DNA from: Chloroflexia bacterium | Lineage (GTDB): Bacteria > Chloroflexota > Chloroflexia > Thermomicrobiales > CFX8 | NCBI GenBank assembly: GCA_013696045.1 | Contig: JACCZH010000169.1 | Coordinates: 1-7,446 of the forward strand | Direction: 5' to 3' | Length of the DNA: 7,446 nucleotides | In this document: piece by piece, positions 1-5,856 of the stretch | Numbering within the stretch: the stretch's first letter is position 1 | Layout: each line of letters opens with the position of its first letter | Notes under the pieces: model-generated | Databases searched by the model: none | What the model was told of the DNA's origin: nothing | What the model saw: only the letters and a program-made list of their open reading frames with translations | Translations under genes and position numbers: made by a program

Positions 1-178
1 CCGAGACCAGCATCGCAAGTGTGTCCCGCCGTGGCGCCCTGATGACCCCGCGCTCCAGGTCGCTGATCGTGCGCGCGCTCACTCCGGCGCGCTCGGCCAG
101 CTCTTCCTGTGTCAGTTCTGCGTCCCGGCGAGCGTGACGGAGCAGATCACCAAAGGTTGCTCGTGATTCAGACATCAT
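1..178 (-). CDS. XRE-family helix-turn-helix transcriptional regulator, N-terminus (partial, runs off left edge)
   Basis: Reading leftward from an ATG at 178, the first 59 codons are open to the window edge. Residues about 9-57 form a classic lambda-repressor/XRE helix-turn-helix: FGDLLRHARR, then LTQEELAERAGVSARTISDLERG, then a basic RAPRRDTL segment. The motif LTQEELAERAGVS..TISDLERG is diagnostic of DNA binding. In Chloroflexota and Actinobacteria this N-terminus, ending in APRRDTLAxL, usually fronts a large protein with an NB-ARC/AAA ATPase and TPR or LuxR C-terminus. That part lies outside the window, so the full architecture is inferred. Two ATGs are adjacent (178 and 175). A GAGG lies 6 nt before the first and 9 nt before the second, so either could be used. 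Its target is unknown. It is transcribed away from the glp genes and separated from them by 509 bases, so nothing shown ties it to glycerol control. Confidence 0.88.
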   Translation of the reverse strand, partial: MMSESRATFGDLLRHARRDAELTQEELAERAGVSARTISDLERGVIRAPRRDTLAMLVS

Positions 179-687
179 GTTACGCCTCGCATTGTTTGTC
201 CATCGCCGAACCATAATAACACTGTCCCTGCGCAAAAGGTAGACCTACATTTGAACCCACATCTTGCGTAATTCGGTGAGCGTTTCGGTGGATTGTTCAT
301 GGTGGATCGATCTCGGCAGGCGCATCCGGTGGCCAGTTCAGATGGACGTCACACGACGGCCGAGAGAGGCGAAGAGATCGCCGGAGGGCGGCTTCGAGAC
401 GCTCTCGTACCTTGTTCAGTTCGTGATTTCGGCCGACGAGCAGGGATGAATTCTGCGCTATATTCTGGTGTTGGAAATGGGACTGCGCTAGCCTGTCTGG
501 GTGAACCATAGCAATCCTCCGGCACCGGACAGAGGGTTGAATTTTGCTGACTGATGCCCAGTGTAACAGGCATTGAATCCCGCGTATAGACGCTTGAACC
601 ACGGTCAACGTAACGGTGAATCATCCTTACTTTACCGCTAGCGGAGGACCTCTAACTCAACCGCTCGTCAGTCAATCGCCGAGATCC
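179..687. other. 509-base intergenic stretch without a convincing gene
   Basis: This separates the regulator and the 3' end of glpD, both on the minus strand. Short open frames occur here but none has a good ribosome site plus family-like sequence. On the minus strand, TATTAT at 218-213 matches five of six -10 bases and could serve the regulator, but no good -35 is found at 16-18 bp. Downstream of glpD there is a perfect 10-bp palindrome CCGCTAGCGG at 635-644, with no T-run, so no clear terminator is visible. CTGCGCTA occurs twice, at 453-460 and 483-490. A minus-strand stretch around 455-385 encodes LLVGRNHELNKVRERLEAAL, resembling the start of an AAA/LuxR-type ATPase domain, and may be a gene relic. 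No tRNA, rRNA or CRISPR pattern is seen. Confidence 0.6.
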
Positions 688-2205
688 CTACCAGGTGCTC
701 AGTAATCCCTCATGCTCAAGCCACGCGGTAAGCCGCTCATGGGTATCAGGACACTGGTGCAGTCCAAGCTTGGTGCGGCGCCAGAGGATGTCGTTGGCGG
801 TGCTCGCCCACTCGTTCCTGACGAGAAAGCGTGCTTCCAGTTCATAGAGACCGGGACTGAGCTCGCCTCCGAGGTCTTCCAGCGAGACGGCGTCGCCGAG
901 CAACTCTTGAACCCGTGATCCGTAGCGCCGGGCGTAGCTCTCGGCCAGGCCTTCCGGCAGCCAGGACCACTTGAGTTGGACGTGCTGGACAAACATTGAA
1001 AACTCGGCCGGCTGGAGCATGCCGCCGGGCAGGGGCGCGTCTTCGGTCCAGTCCGGCCCAAGGTTGGGGAAGATACTCTGGGTACGTTTCATCACGTGCT
1101 CGGACAGCAGCCGGTAGCCGGTCAATTTGCCGCCCAGGACGGTCAATACCGCCGCTTTCCCGTCTCCACCGTCAAGCTCCAGCCGGTAGTCGCGGGACAC
1201 CGACGCCGCCGATGCCGCATCGTCGTCGTACAACGAGCGCACTCCGGAAAAACTCCAGACTACATCCTCGCGAGTGATTGACTCCTTGAAATAGCCATTC
1301 ACCAGTTTGCACAGATAATCGATCTCACGCAGCGTGATCTCAACATTGGCCGGATCGTCGTTAAACGGGATGTCGGTTGTGCCGATCAGGTTGAAGTCTT
1401 TCTCAAACGGCAGCACAAAAACGATCCGCCGGTCATCACTCTGCAGCACATAGGCATAGTCGCCGTCATAGAGCTTGGGCACGACGATGTGACTGCCCTT
1501 GATCAGCCGCACCCGCACAGGGGTTTCGACACCCAGTGCATCGGTAAGCACGTCACCAACCCACGGGCCGGCGGCGTTGACGATCATACGTGCGCTGACC
1601 GTTTGCTCGTCGCCAGTTTGAGTGTGACGGAGCTGCACCTGCCAGCGCTCCTGGCCCCGCTCTGCCGATACGCAGCGCGTGCGGGTCAGAATCGTCGCTC
1701 CACGTTGATGGGCGTCAAGCGCGGTAAGCAGCACCAGCCGGGCATCGTCCACCCAGCAGTCAGAATAGGCAAAGCCGGTGCGCATCTTGCCGATCAGCGG
1801 TTCTCCGGACGTGTGCGAGCGTAAGTTGAACCGCTCCGAGCGCGGCAGGGAGCTATCGCGGGCCACGCTGTCATAGATAACCAGTCCCGCATGCAGCATC
1901 CAGGCAGGCCGCACCTTCGGGTTGTGCGGCAAGACGAACCGCAGCGGTTTGACAATATGCGGCGCGTTGCGCAGCAGAACCTCGCGCTCGGCCAGAGACT
2001 CGCTCACCAGCTTGAACTCGCGCTGCTCCAGATAGCGCAACCCGCCGTGCAGCAGCTTGCTCGACGCCGACGATGTCGCCCCTGCCAGGTCCCCCTGCTC
2101 GCAGAGCACCACCGACAGCCCGCGCCCCACCGCATCCCGGGCGATCCCAACCCCGTTGATCCCGCCGCCAATGACCAGCAGATCAGTCTCCTGGTGTGTG
2201 GTCAA
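688..2205 (-). CDS. glpD: Aerobic glycerol-3-phosphate dehydrogenase (FAD-dependent)
   Basis: A 505-residue protein that oxidises sn-glycerol 3-phosphate to dihydroxyacetone phosphate at the inner face of the membrane and passes electrons to quinone. The N-terminal FAD-binding fold is plain: DLLVIGGGINGVGIARDA (residues 8-25), then an acidic residue (E36) at the end of the second strand, then ATSSASSKLLHGGLRYLE (43-60). Further family blocks are YSDCWVDDARLVL (147-159), RLIKGSHIVVP (233-243), IGTTD (274-278), the substrate-site SGVRSL (320-325, Arg323) and GGKLTGYR (358-365). The C-terminal DAO_C domain ends near LWRRTKLGL (474-482). Length and blocks match the roughly 500-residue proteobacterial GlpD (E. 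coli 501) better than the longer Bacillus form. The start is TTG at 2205, supported by GGAGGG at 2220-2215 with a 9-nt spacer; no ATG or GTG is better placed. It is divergent from glpK across 108 bases, so the two are probably co-regulated. Confidence 0.97.
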   Translation of the reverse strand: MTTHQETDLLVIGGGINGVGIARDAVGRGLSVVLCEQGDLAGATSSASSKLLHGGLRYLEQREFKLVSESLAEREVLLRNAPHIVKPLRFVLPHNPKVRPAWMLHAGLVIYDSVARDSSLPRSERFNLRSHTSGEPLIGKMRTGFAYSDCWVDDARLVLLTALDAHQRGATILTRTRCVSAERGQERWQVQLRHTQTGDEQTVSARMIVNAAGPWVGDVLTDALGVETPVRVRLIKGSHIVVPKLYDGDYAYVLQSDDRRIVFVLPFEKDFNLIGTTDIPFNDDPANVEITLREIDYLCKLVNGYFKESITREDVVWSFSGVRSLYDDDAASAASVSRDYRLELDGGDGKAAVLTVLGGKLTGYRLLSEHVMKRTQSIFPNLGPDWTEDAPLPGGMLQPAEFSMFVQHVQLKWSWLPEGLAESYARRYGSRVQELLGDAVSLEDLGGELSPGLYELEARFLVRNEWASTANDILWRRTKLGLHQCPDTHERLTAWLEHEGLLSTW

Positions 2206-2214
2206 CTTGTTGTT

Positions 2215-2220
2215 CCCTCC
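2215..2220 (-). promoter_or_regulatory. Ribosome binding site for glpD, selecting a TTG start
   Basis: GGAGGG on the minus strand lies 9 nt before TTG at 2205. It is the only strong Shine-Dalgarno match near the N-terminus, and the residues after this TTG lead directly into the FAD-binding strand, so it decides the start. Confidence 0.7.
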
Positions 2221-2226
2221 GCAGGG

Positions 2227-2254
2227 TTGCTAGATCGTCACTGTGTGCTATGTA
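2227..2254 (+). promoter_or_regulatory. Candidate glpK promoter (TTGCTA / extended TATGTA)
   Basis: TTGCTA at 2227-2232 and TATGTA at 2249-2254 are 16 bp apart. TG at 2246-2247 gives an extended -10 (TGnTATGTA). Transcription would begin near 2260, inside the palindrome described next, which suits repression by steric block. The hexamers match consensus only partly and sigma-factor preferences in this lineage are not certain. No equally good promoter toward glpD was found. Confidence 0.4.
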
Positions 2255-2267
2255 CACGGTACACACA
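2242..2267. promoter_or_regulatory. Operator-like palindrome in the divergent glpD-glpK region
   Basis: A 26-bp site with outer arms TGTGTG (2242-2247) and CACACA (2262-2267). Inside it, slightly off-centre, is a second inverted repeat TGTAC-ACG-GTACA (2251-2263). The heptad GTACACG/GTACACA also repeats directly at 2252-2258 and 2259-2265. Such GTAC-rich short inverted repeats are typical of GntR- or DeoR-type repressor sites; the cognate protein is not in the window. It overlaps the candidate -10 and start point of glpK and lies 37 bases before the glpD start codon, so one bound protein could control both genes. Confidence 0.5.
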
Positions 2268-2268
2268 A

Positions 2269-2292
2269 AGGAGACGTGCGTCGAGGTCTCCT
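2269..2292 (+). promoter_or_regulatory. Hairpin in the glpK 5' leader
   Basis: AGGAGAC (2269-2275) and GTCTCCT (2286-2292) are perfect 7-bp complements around a 10-nt loop. In the mRNA this would form a stem ending 9 nt before the true glpK Shine-Dalgarno (GGAGG, 2302-2306). The left arm contains a decoy AGGAG that would be sequestered. It could be an RNA structure or a second DNA-binding site; sequence alone does not say which. Confidence 0.4.
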
Positions 2293-2313
2293 GGCGAAGC
2301 TGGAGGTTTACTC

Positions 2314-3807
2314 ATGACGAACGGTTCGCTCATCCTCGCTCTCGATCAGGGCACCACGAGTACACGGGCGGTGATGTTCGATTATCAGGGCACCGTGATC
2401 AGCGTGGCTCAGATCGAGCTGCGGCAGATCTATCCACGGCCGGGCTGGGTTGAGCACGATCCAGAGGAGATCTGGTCCGCGGCCCAGGATGTGATTTCGG
2501 ATGTTCTCGAACGGGCAGGCGTGACGGCAGATGCGATGACCGCGCTTGGGATCACCAACCAGCGTGAGACGACGCTGCTCTGGGAGCGAGCGGGCGGTCA
2601 ACCAATCCACAACGCCATCGTCTGGCAGGATCGGCGCACGGCAGAGTTGTGCACTGAGGTTGTGGGCGCGGGCCATTCCGAAACGATTCAGGCCAAAACC
2701 GGACTCGTCGTCGATGCCTATTTCTCAGCCAGCAAGATCCGCTGGCTCCTGAATCACGTTGAAGGCGCGCGCGAAGCAGCCGAACGGGGAGACCTGCTGT
2801 TCGGAACAATCGACTCGTTCCTGCTCTGGCGCTTGACCGGCGGGAACGTCCACGCGACCGATGCAACGAACGCGGCCAGGACGATGCTCTTCAACATTCA
2901 TACCCAGGAGTGGGACGACGAGCTGCTGGAAATCTGGGGCGTGCCGCGAGCAATGCTTCCAGTTGTGCGGGACAGCAACGCGCATTTTGGTGACGTCCAG
3001 CCGGAGCTCTTCGGTGCTGCCATCCCGATCACCGGCATCGCTGGCGACCAGCACGCCGCCATGGTCGGGCAGGCTTGTTTCGAGCCCGGCATGATGAAGA
3101 GCACATACGGCACTGGCGCGTTCCTGCTGCTCAACACTGGCATAACCCCCGTTACATCGACCAATCGCCTGCTGACAACTCTGGCCTATCGCATCAACGG
3201 ACAGCCAACGTATGCGCTGGAGGGCAGCATCTTCTCGGCCGGCTCGGCGATCCAGTGGTTGCGCGACGGTCTGGGGACAATCCCGGATGCCGGTTCGTCG
3301 GAGTCACTGGCCGCGAGTCTCGACGGCAACGACGGTGTCTATCTGGTGCCGGCCTTCACCGGACTCGGCGCACCGTACTGGGACCCGGACGCCCGCGCGG
3401 CAGTCTTCGGCATTACCCGTGATACCAGTCGGTCCCATTTTGCCCGCGCCGCGCTCGAAGCCGTTGCCTATCAGACTCGCGATCTATTGATAGCCATGCA
3501 AGCCGACGGCGCGACCCGTCCGGTTGAGTTGCGCGTCGACGGTGGCATGGTGCTGAATGAGTGGCTGTGCCAGTTCCTGGCAGACATCGTGCAGTGCCCG
3601 GTCCAGAGGCCGGCCAACATCGAAACCACCGTCCTCGGCGCGGCTCTGCTGGCCGGGCTGGGGGCCGGTGTGTACCCAGACTTCGAAGCGGTCGCGGATC
3701 TCTGGACGGCCGACTTGCGCTATGAGCCCAACATTGATGAGGGCGAGCGCGACCGGTTGTATGCTGGGTGGCAGGATGCTATAGCACGCACGCGTTCGGG
3801 GTCGTAG
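2314..3807 (+). CDS. glpK: Glycerol kinase (FGGY family)
   Basis: A 497-residue cytosolic kinase that transfers the ATP gamma-phosphate to glycerol, giving sn-glycerol 3-phosphate for GlpD. FGGY motifs occur in order: ALDQGTTSTRA (9-19, phosphate loop), TNQRETTLLWER (81-92, glycerol contact Arg-Glu), NAIVWQDRRT (100-109), Tyr136, GTIDSFLLWRLTGG (164-177), GIAGDQHAA (241-249, with Asp245 the likely catalytic base), YGTGAFLLLNTG (265-276, ATP site), LGAPYWDPDARAAVFGITRDTS (351-372 in part) and VDGGMVLNEW (408-417). Length matches E. coli GlpK (502). The frame is open upstream to 1891, but ATG at 2314 has GGAGG at 2302-2306 with a 7-nt spacer, and homology starts at residue 5. The segment before the catalytic Asp is short (PELFGAAIPI, 230-239). 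It lacks the E. coli loop that binds fructose 1,6-bisphosphate and the histidine phosphorylated by the PTS in low-GC Gram-positives. Confidence 0.98.
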   Translation: MTNGSLILALDQGTTSTRAVMFDYQGTVISVAQIELRQIYPRPGWVEHDPEEIWSAAQDVISDVLERAGVTADAMTALGITNQRETTLLWERAGGQPIHNAIVWQDRRTAELCTEVVGAGHSETIQAKTGLVVDAYFSASKIRWLLNHVEGAREAAERGDLLFGTIDSFLLWRLTGGNVHATDATNAARTMLFNIHTQEWDDELLEIWGVPRAMLPVVRDSNAHFGDVQPELFGAAIPITGIAGDQHAAMVGQACFEPGMMKSTYGTGAFLLLNTGITPVTSTNRLLTTLAYRINGQPTYALEGSIFSAGSAIQWLRDGLGTIPDAGSSESLAASLDGNDGVYLVPAFTGLGAPYWDPDARAAVFGITRDTSRSHFARAALEAVAYQTRDLLIAMQADGATRPVELRVDGGMVLNEWLCQFLADIVQCPVQRPANIETTVLGAALLAGLGAGVYPDFEAVADLWTADLRYEPNIDEGERDRLYAGWQDAIARTRSGS

Positions 3808-3824
3808 GCGGGGAGTTTACTGTG

Positions 3825-3942
3825 CGTACGGGCTACGCCATGCGTCGCCCTCGGCGCGTTAGCGCCGCACGCTCTGGTAGACGCCCCTCTAGGAGAGAGT
3901 CGGGCCTGCGGCCCGAGGGGGACGCATGGCGTAGCCCGTACG
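3825..3942. repeat. 118-base structured inverted-repeat element between convergent genes
   Basis: Arms at 3825-3854 and 3913-3942 are 30 bp long and pair at 29 of 30 positions (the one mismatch is at 3847/3920). Both outer ends are the palindrome CGTACG. The 58-base centre carries more inverted repeats: GGCGC-GTTA-GCGCC (3853-3866), CTCT-AGG-AGAG (3887-3897) and CGGGCC-TGC-GGCCCG (3901-3915). The whole could fold as a long stem topped by branches. No target-site duplication or open reading frame is seen, so a REP/BIME-like or MITE-like dispersed element is the best guess. It lies 17 bases after glpK and 55 bases before the end of the convergent M20 gene, so it could also end transcription from both sides, although it has no T-run. 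Confidence 0.85.
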
Positions 3943-3997
3943 AAGACGATCTCTCCTCAACTACGAGGAAGACCAGTCAACTCCGCCACTGCGTCGC

Positions 3998-5191
3998 CTA
4001 TGCCGGATCGCGTCCCAACTGCTCCCTGAACGACGCCTTCAACTGGTCGCGCAACTCGGGCCGCAGCAGCACATCGGCGGCGGTCCAGGCGAGGGCGGTT
4101 GCGCCGGTGGCGGTCAGTTCGTCGGCACGCTCGCTGGCGGCGGCGACGGCGAACTCGCGGGTGTGGCCGCCAATGCCGGGCTCACAGATCTGCATGTAGG
4201 GGTGGATCGTCGGCACAAGCTGGCTCACGTCGCCGATGTCGCTCGACCCGACTCCGGCTCCCGCAGGCGGAACCTCATGCTCAACGCCGAGCGCGTCGAG
4301 ATTCTTGCCGAATGTCTCAACCAGCGCCGTGTTGCAGACTCTCTGTTTGTAGCTCAAGCCTTCGGTGATCTTCGCCTCGGCGCCGGTGGCGAGAGCCGCG
4401 GCTTCGACGATCTTGCGGAACTTCGCGTTCAGCTCTTCAAGATACGCCTGGTCGTCTGCCCGCACAAGGATGCTGGCGGCAGTGTAATCGGGGATGACGT
4501 TGGCCGCTTCGCCGCCGTGGGTAATGACACCATGAATACGGGTGTTGGGCTTGAACGCCTGGCGCAGCGCGTTGATGCTGAAGAACACTTGCAGCATGGC
4601 GTCCAGCGCGTTGACGCCGCTCTCCGGAGACGATGACGCGTGGGCAGGTTTGCCGAAGAACTCGATCTCATAGGGTGTGACGGCCAGCGATCCGCGGTCG
4701 AGATAGGTATGGTCCCTCGGGTGCATCATCATGGCTGCGTCGAGTCCATTGAAGACCCCGGCCTCGGCCATCGTCACCTTGCCGCCGCCACCCTCCTCGG
4801 CCGGCGTGCCGATGACCTTGATCGTGCCTTTGAGGTCAGGCATGGCCCGCCGCAGGATGATGCCCGCGCCAACACCCCAGGTGCCGATCAGATTGTGACC
4901 GCAAGCATGGCCGATCTTCGGCAGCGCGTCGTACTCGGCCAGGATTCCAATTACCGGCTCGCCGCTGCCGTAGGTAGCGACGAAGGCGGTGTCCAGCCCT
5001 GCCACGCCGCGCTGCACGTCAAACCCGTGCTCCTCAAGCTCGTCCGTCAGCAGAGCGGACGCTTTGTGCTCTTGAAACAGCGTCTCCGGATTCTCATGAA
5101 TCGTGTGCGACATGCCGATCAGCCTCGGGTGCAGCACCCGCGCTTCGGCGGCGATGCGTTCTTTGATCTCGTCTATTTCGTTGTCGCTCAT
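3998..5191 (-). CDS. M20-family metallo-amidohydrolase (ACY1L2/AbgB-like)
   Basis: A 397-residue cytosolic hydrolase, predicted to cut an amide or peptide bond of a small N-acyl or dipeptide substrate with two bound metals. Metal and catalytic motifs: AEYDALPKIGHACGHN (85-100, ligands Cys97 and His99), TPAEEGGGGK (129-138, catalytic Glu132 and ligand Glu133), MMMHPRD (154-160, His157) and GGHTREFA (341-348, His343). The inserted dimerisation domain spans about 170-280, with GKPAHAS (180-186) and THGGEAANVIPDY (224-236). The AEYDALP..GHACGHN form is typical of the ACY1L2/PM20D2 and AbgB (aminobenzoyl-glutamate hydrolase) branch. The substrate cannot be fixed from sequence: amidobenzoate-glutamate, beta-alanyl dipeptides and N-acyl amino acids are all possible. 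No signal peptide is seen. ATG at 5191 follows GAGGGG (5205-5200) with an 8-nt spacer. It is convergent with glpK and divergent from the cupin gene. Confidence 0.93.
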   Translation of the reverse strand: MSDNEIDEIKERIAAEARVLHPRLIGMSHTIHENPETLFQEHKASALLTDELEEHGFDVQRGVAGLDTAFVATYGSGEPVIGILAEYDALPKIGHACGHNLIGTWGVGAGIILRRAMPDLKGTIKVIGTPAEEGGGGKVTMAEAGVFNGLDAAMMMHPRDHTYLDRGSLAVTPYEIEFFGKPAHASSSPESGVNALDAMLQVFFSINALRQAFKPNTRIHGVITHGGEAANVIPDYTAASILVRADDQAYLEELNAKFRKIVEAAALATGAEAKITEGLSYKQRVCNTALVETFGKNLDALGVEHEVPPAGAGVGSSDIGDVSQLVPTIHPYMQICEPGIGGHTREFAVAAASERADELTATGATALAWTAADVLLRPELRDQLKASFREQLGRDPA

Positions 5192-5294
5192 GACCGTTTC
5201 CCCTCATCTGTCGTTCGGTTGCGTTCTCTATTGGGGCAAGATCGTCTATTGTGGAAGGGATGTCAAGTTTGGACGACACCAGAGAGGAGACCCC
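5192..5294. promoter_or_regulatory. Divergent promoter region between the M20 hydrolase and cupin genes
   Basis: The 103-base gap must hold both promoters. On the minus strand a perfect TTGACA lies at 5266-5261, but the hexamer 17 bp downstream (GATCTT, 5243-5238) is a poor -10, so the call is tentative. TCTATTG occurs twice, at 5227-5233 and 5245-5251, 18 bp apart, and could be a tandem protein site. Ribosome sites flank the gap: GAGGGG (5205-5200, minus) and GAGGAG (5284-5289, plus). Confidence 0.3.
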
Positions 5295-5660
5295 ATGAAA
5301 GTCATTCGCAGCCAGGAGCATACGTCCCGTCAAGGTGAGACCTTCACCGGTGAGGTGACGCTGGAGAGCGTGCTCAACGCCCAGACCGAGGGCGGCGTCA
5401 GCCTCTCGATCGTCCATTTCAAGGACGGAGCGCGCACCCACTGGCACGAGCATCCCGGCGAGCAGGTGCTCTACATCCTTGAAGGCGAGGGCCGCGTCGG
5501 CACGCACGGCGGCGAGGAAGTGCAGGTCAAGCCTGGCGACGTCATCCACGAGGGTCCCGGTGAGCGCCACTGGCACGGCGCCGCCGCCGGCAAGTCGATG
5601 ACCCACATCAGCATCACCACCAAGGGCAGCCCGGCCTGGTTCGGTTCGCCGGAGGAGTAG
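5295..5660 (+). CDS. Small single-domain cupin protein
   Basis: A 121-residue one-barrel cupin. Motif 1 is GARTHWHEHPGEQVLYILEG (45-64), with His49, His51 and His53 and with Gln57 where the usual Glu sits. Motif 2 is KPGDVIHEGPGERHWHGA (79-96), with His92 as the probable fourth ligand. It probably binds one transition metal. The pattern GARTxWHxHPxxQ..GDV..PGExHWHGA is shared with small cupins annotated as carboxymuconolactone-decarboxylase-associated, and with the manganese cupins that have hydroxynitrile lyase activity, so an enzymatic role is possible but unproven. The frame stays open upstream to 5103, but that part runs antisense into the M20 gene. ATG at 5295 with GAGGAG (5284-5289, 5-nt spacer) is the true start. 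It is followed after 8 bases by a hairpin repeat that probably separates it from the next gene. Confidence 0.92.
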   Translation: MKVIRSQEHTSRQGETFTGEVTLESVLNAQTEGGVSLSIVHFKDGARTHWHEHPGEQVLYILEGEGRVGTHGGEEVQVKPGDVIHEGPGERHWHGAAAGKSMTHISITTKGSPAWFGSPEE

Positions 5661-5668
5661 GTTCAGAC

Positions 5669-5732
5669 TGTCATCCGAGGAACGAGGGATCCGTAGCTCC
5701 AGGGAACGGATCCCTCGTTCCTCGGGATGACA
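5669..5732. repeat. Near-perfect long hairpin repeat (TGTCATCC..GGATGACA)
   Basis: The left arm, 5669-5694 (26 nt), and the right arm, 5706-5732 (27 nt), pair completely except for a single extra C in the right arm near 5724-5726. The loop is 11 nt (5695-5705). The arm core GAGGAACGAGGGATCC resembles palindromic repeats I recall as scattered through Chloroflexota genomes, so it is probably a dispersed intergenic element; only one copy is in this window. It sits 8 bases after the cupin stop and could end that transcript or protect its 3' end, although no T-run follows. Outer ends TGTCATCC and GGATGACA are exact complements; no flanking duplication is visible. Confidence 0.88.
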
Positions 5733-5783
5733 ATGCGACGTCGTCACTATGTTCGAAGTCAAGAAGTCGTTGCGCGCCAGTCC

Positions 5784-5813
5784 TTGCGTTCCCTTATGCT
5801 CTACCCTGATAAT
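5784..5813 (+). promoter_or_regulatory. Promoter of the creatininase-family gene
   Basis: TTGCGT (5784-5789) and GATAAT (5808-5813) are separated by 18 bp. The -10 matches five of six consensus bases and the -35 the key TTG. Transcription would start near 5820, about 37 bases before the chosen ATG at 5857. A start at 5749 would lie upstream of this promoter, which supports the shorter protein. Confidence 0.55.
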
Positions 5814-5856
5814 GTGGCGCTCGCTGCATTCGAATGGGAAGGAGCTGGGGAACGCC

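Noticed and set aside
297..608. A 103-codon minus-strand frame in the left intergenic stretch, as an intact gene
   Set aside because: No ribosome site at its start, composition unlike the neighbours, and no complete domain. Kept only as a possible relic.
635..652. CCGCTAGCGG palindrome followed by GAGGACCTC downstream of glpD as a terminator
   Set aside because: There is no hairpin loop and no T-run on the glpD strand; short palindromes are expected by chance in this composition.
1891..2313. N-terminal extension of glpK by 141 codons
   Set aside because: The added part is antisense to glpD and low-complexity Arg/Gln-rich. The ATG at 2314 has a good ribosome site and glycerol kinase homology begins there.
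5103..5294. N-terminal extension of the cupin gene
   Set aside because: It overlaps the start of the divergent M20 gene and has no cupin sequence; ATG 5295 has GAGGAG at proper spacing.
4640..5338. A 232-codon plus-strand open frame antisense to the M20 gene
   Set aside because: It is a GC-rich shadow of a gene with intact catalytic motifs; it has no recognisable domain.
5749..5856. N-terminal extension of the creatininase-family gene from ATG 5749
   Set aside because: The stretch contains the likely promoter (TTGCGT-18-GATAAT) and has no family similarity.
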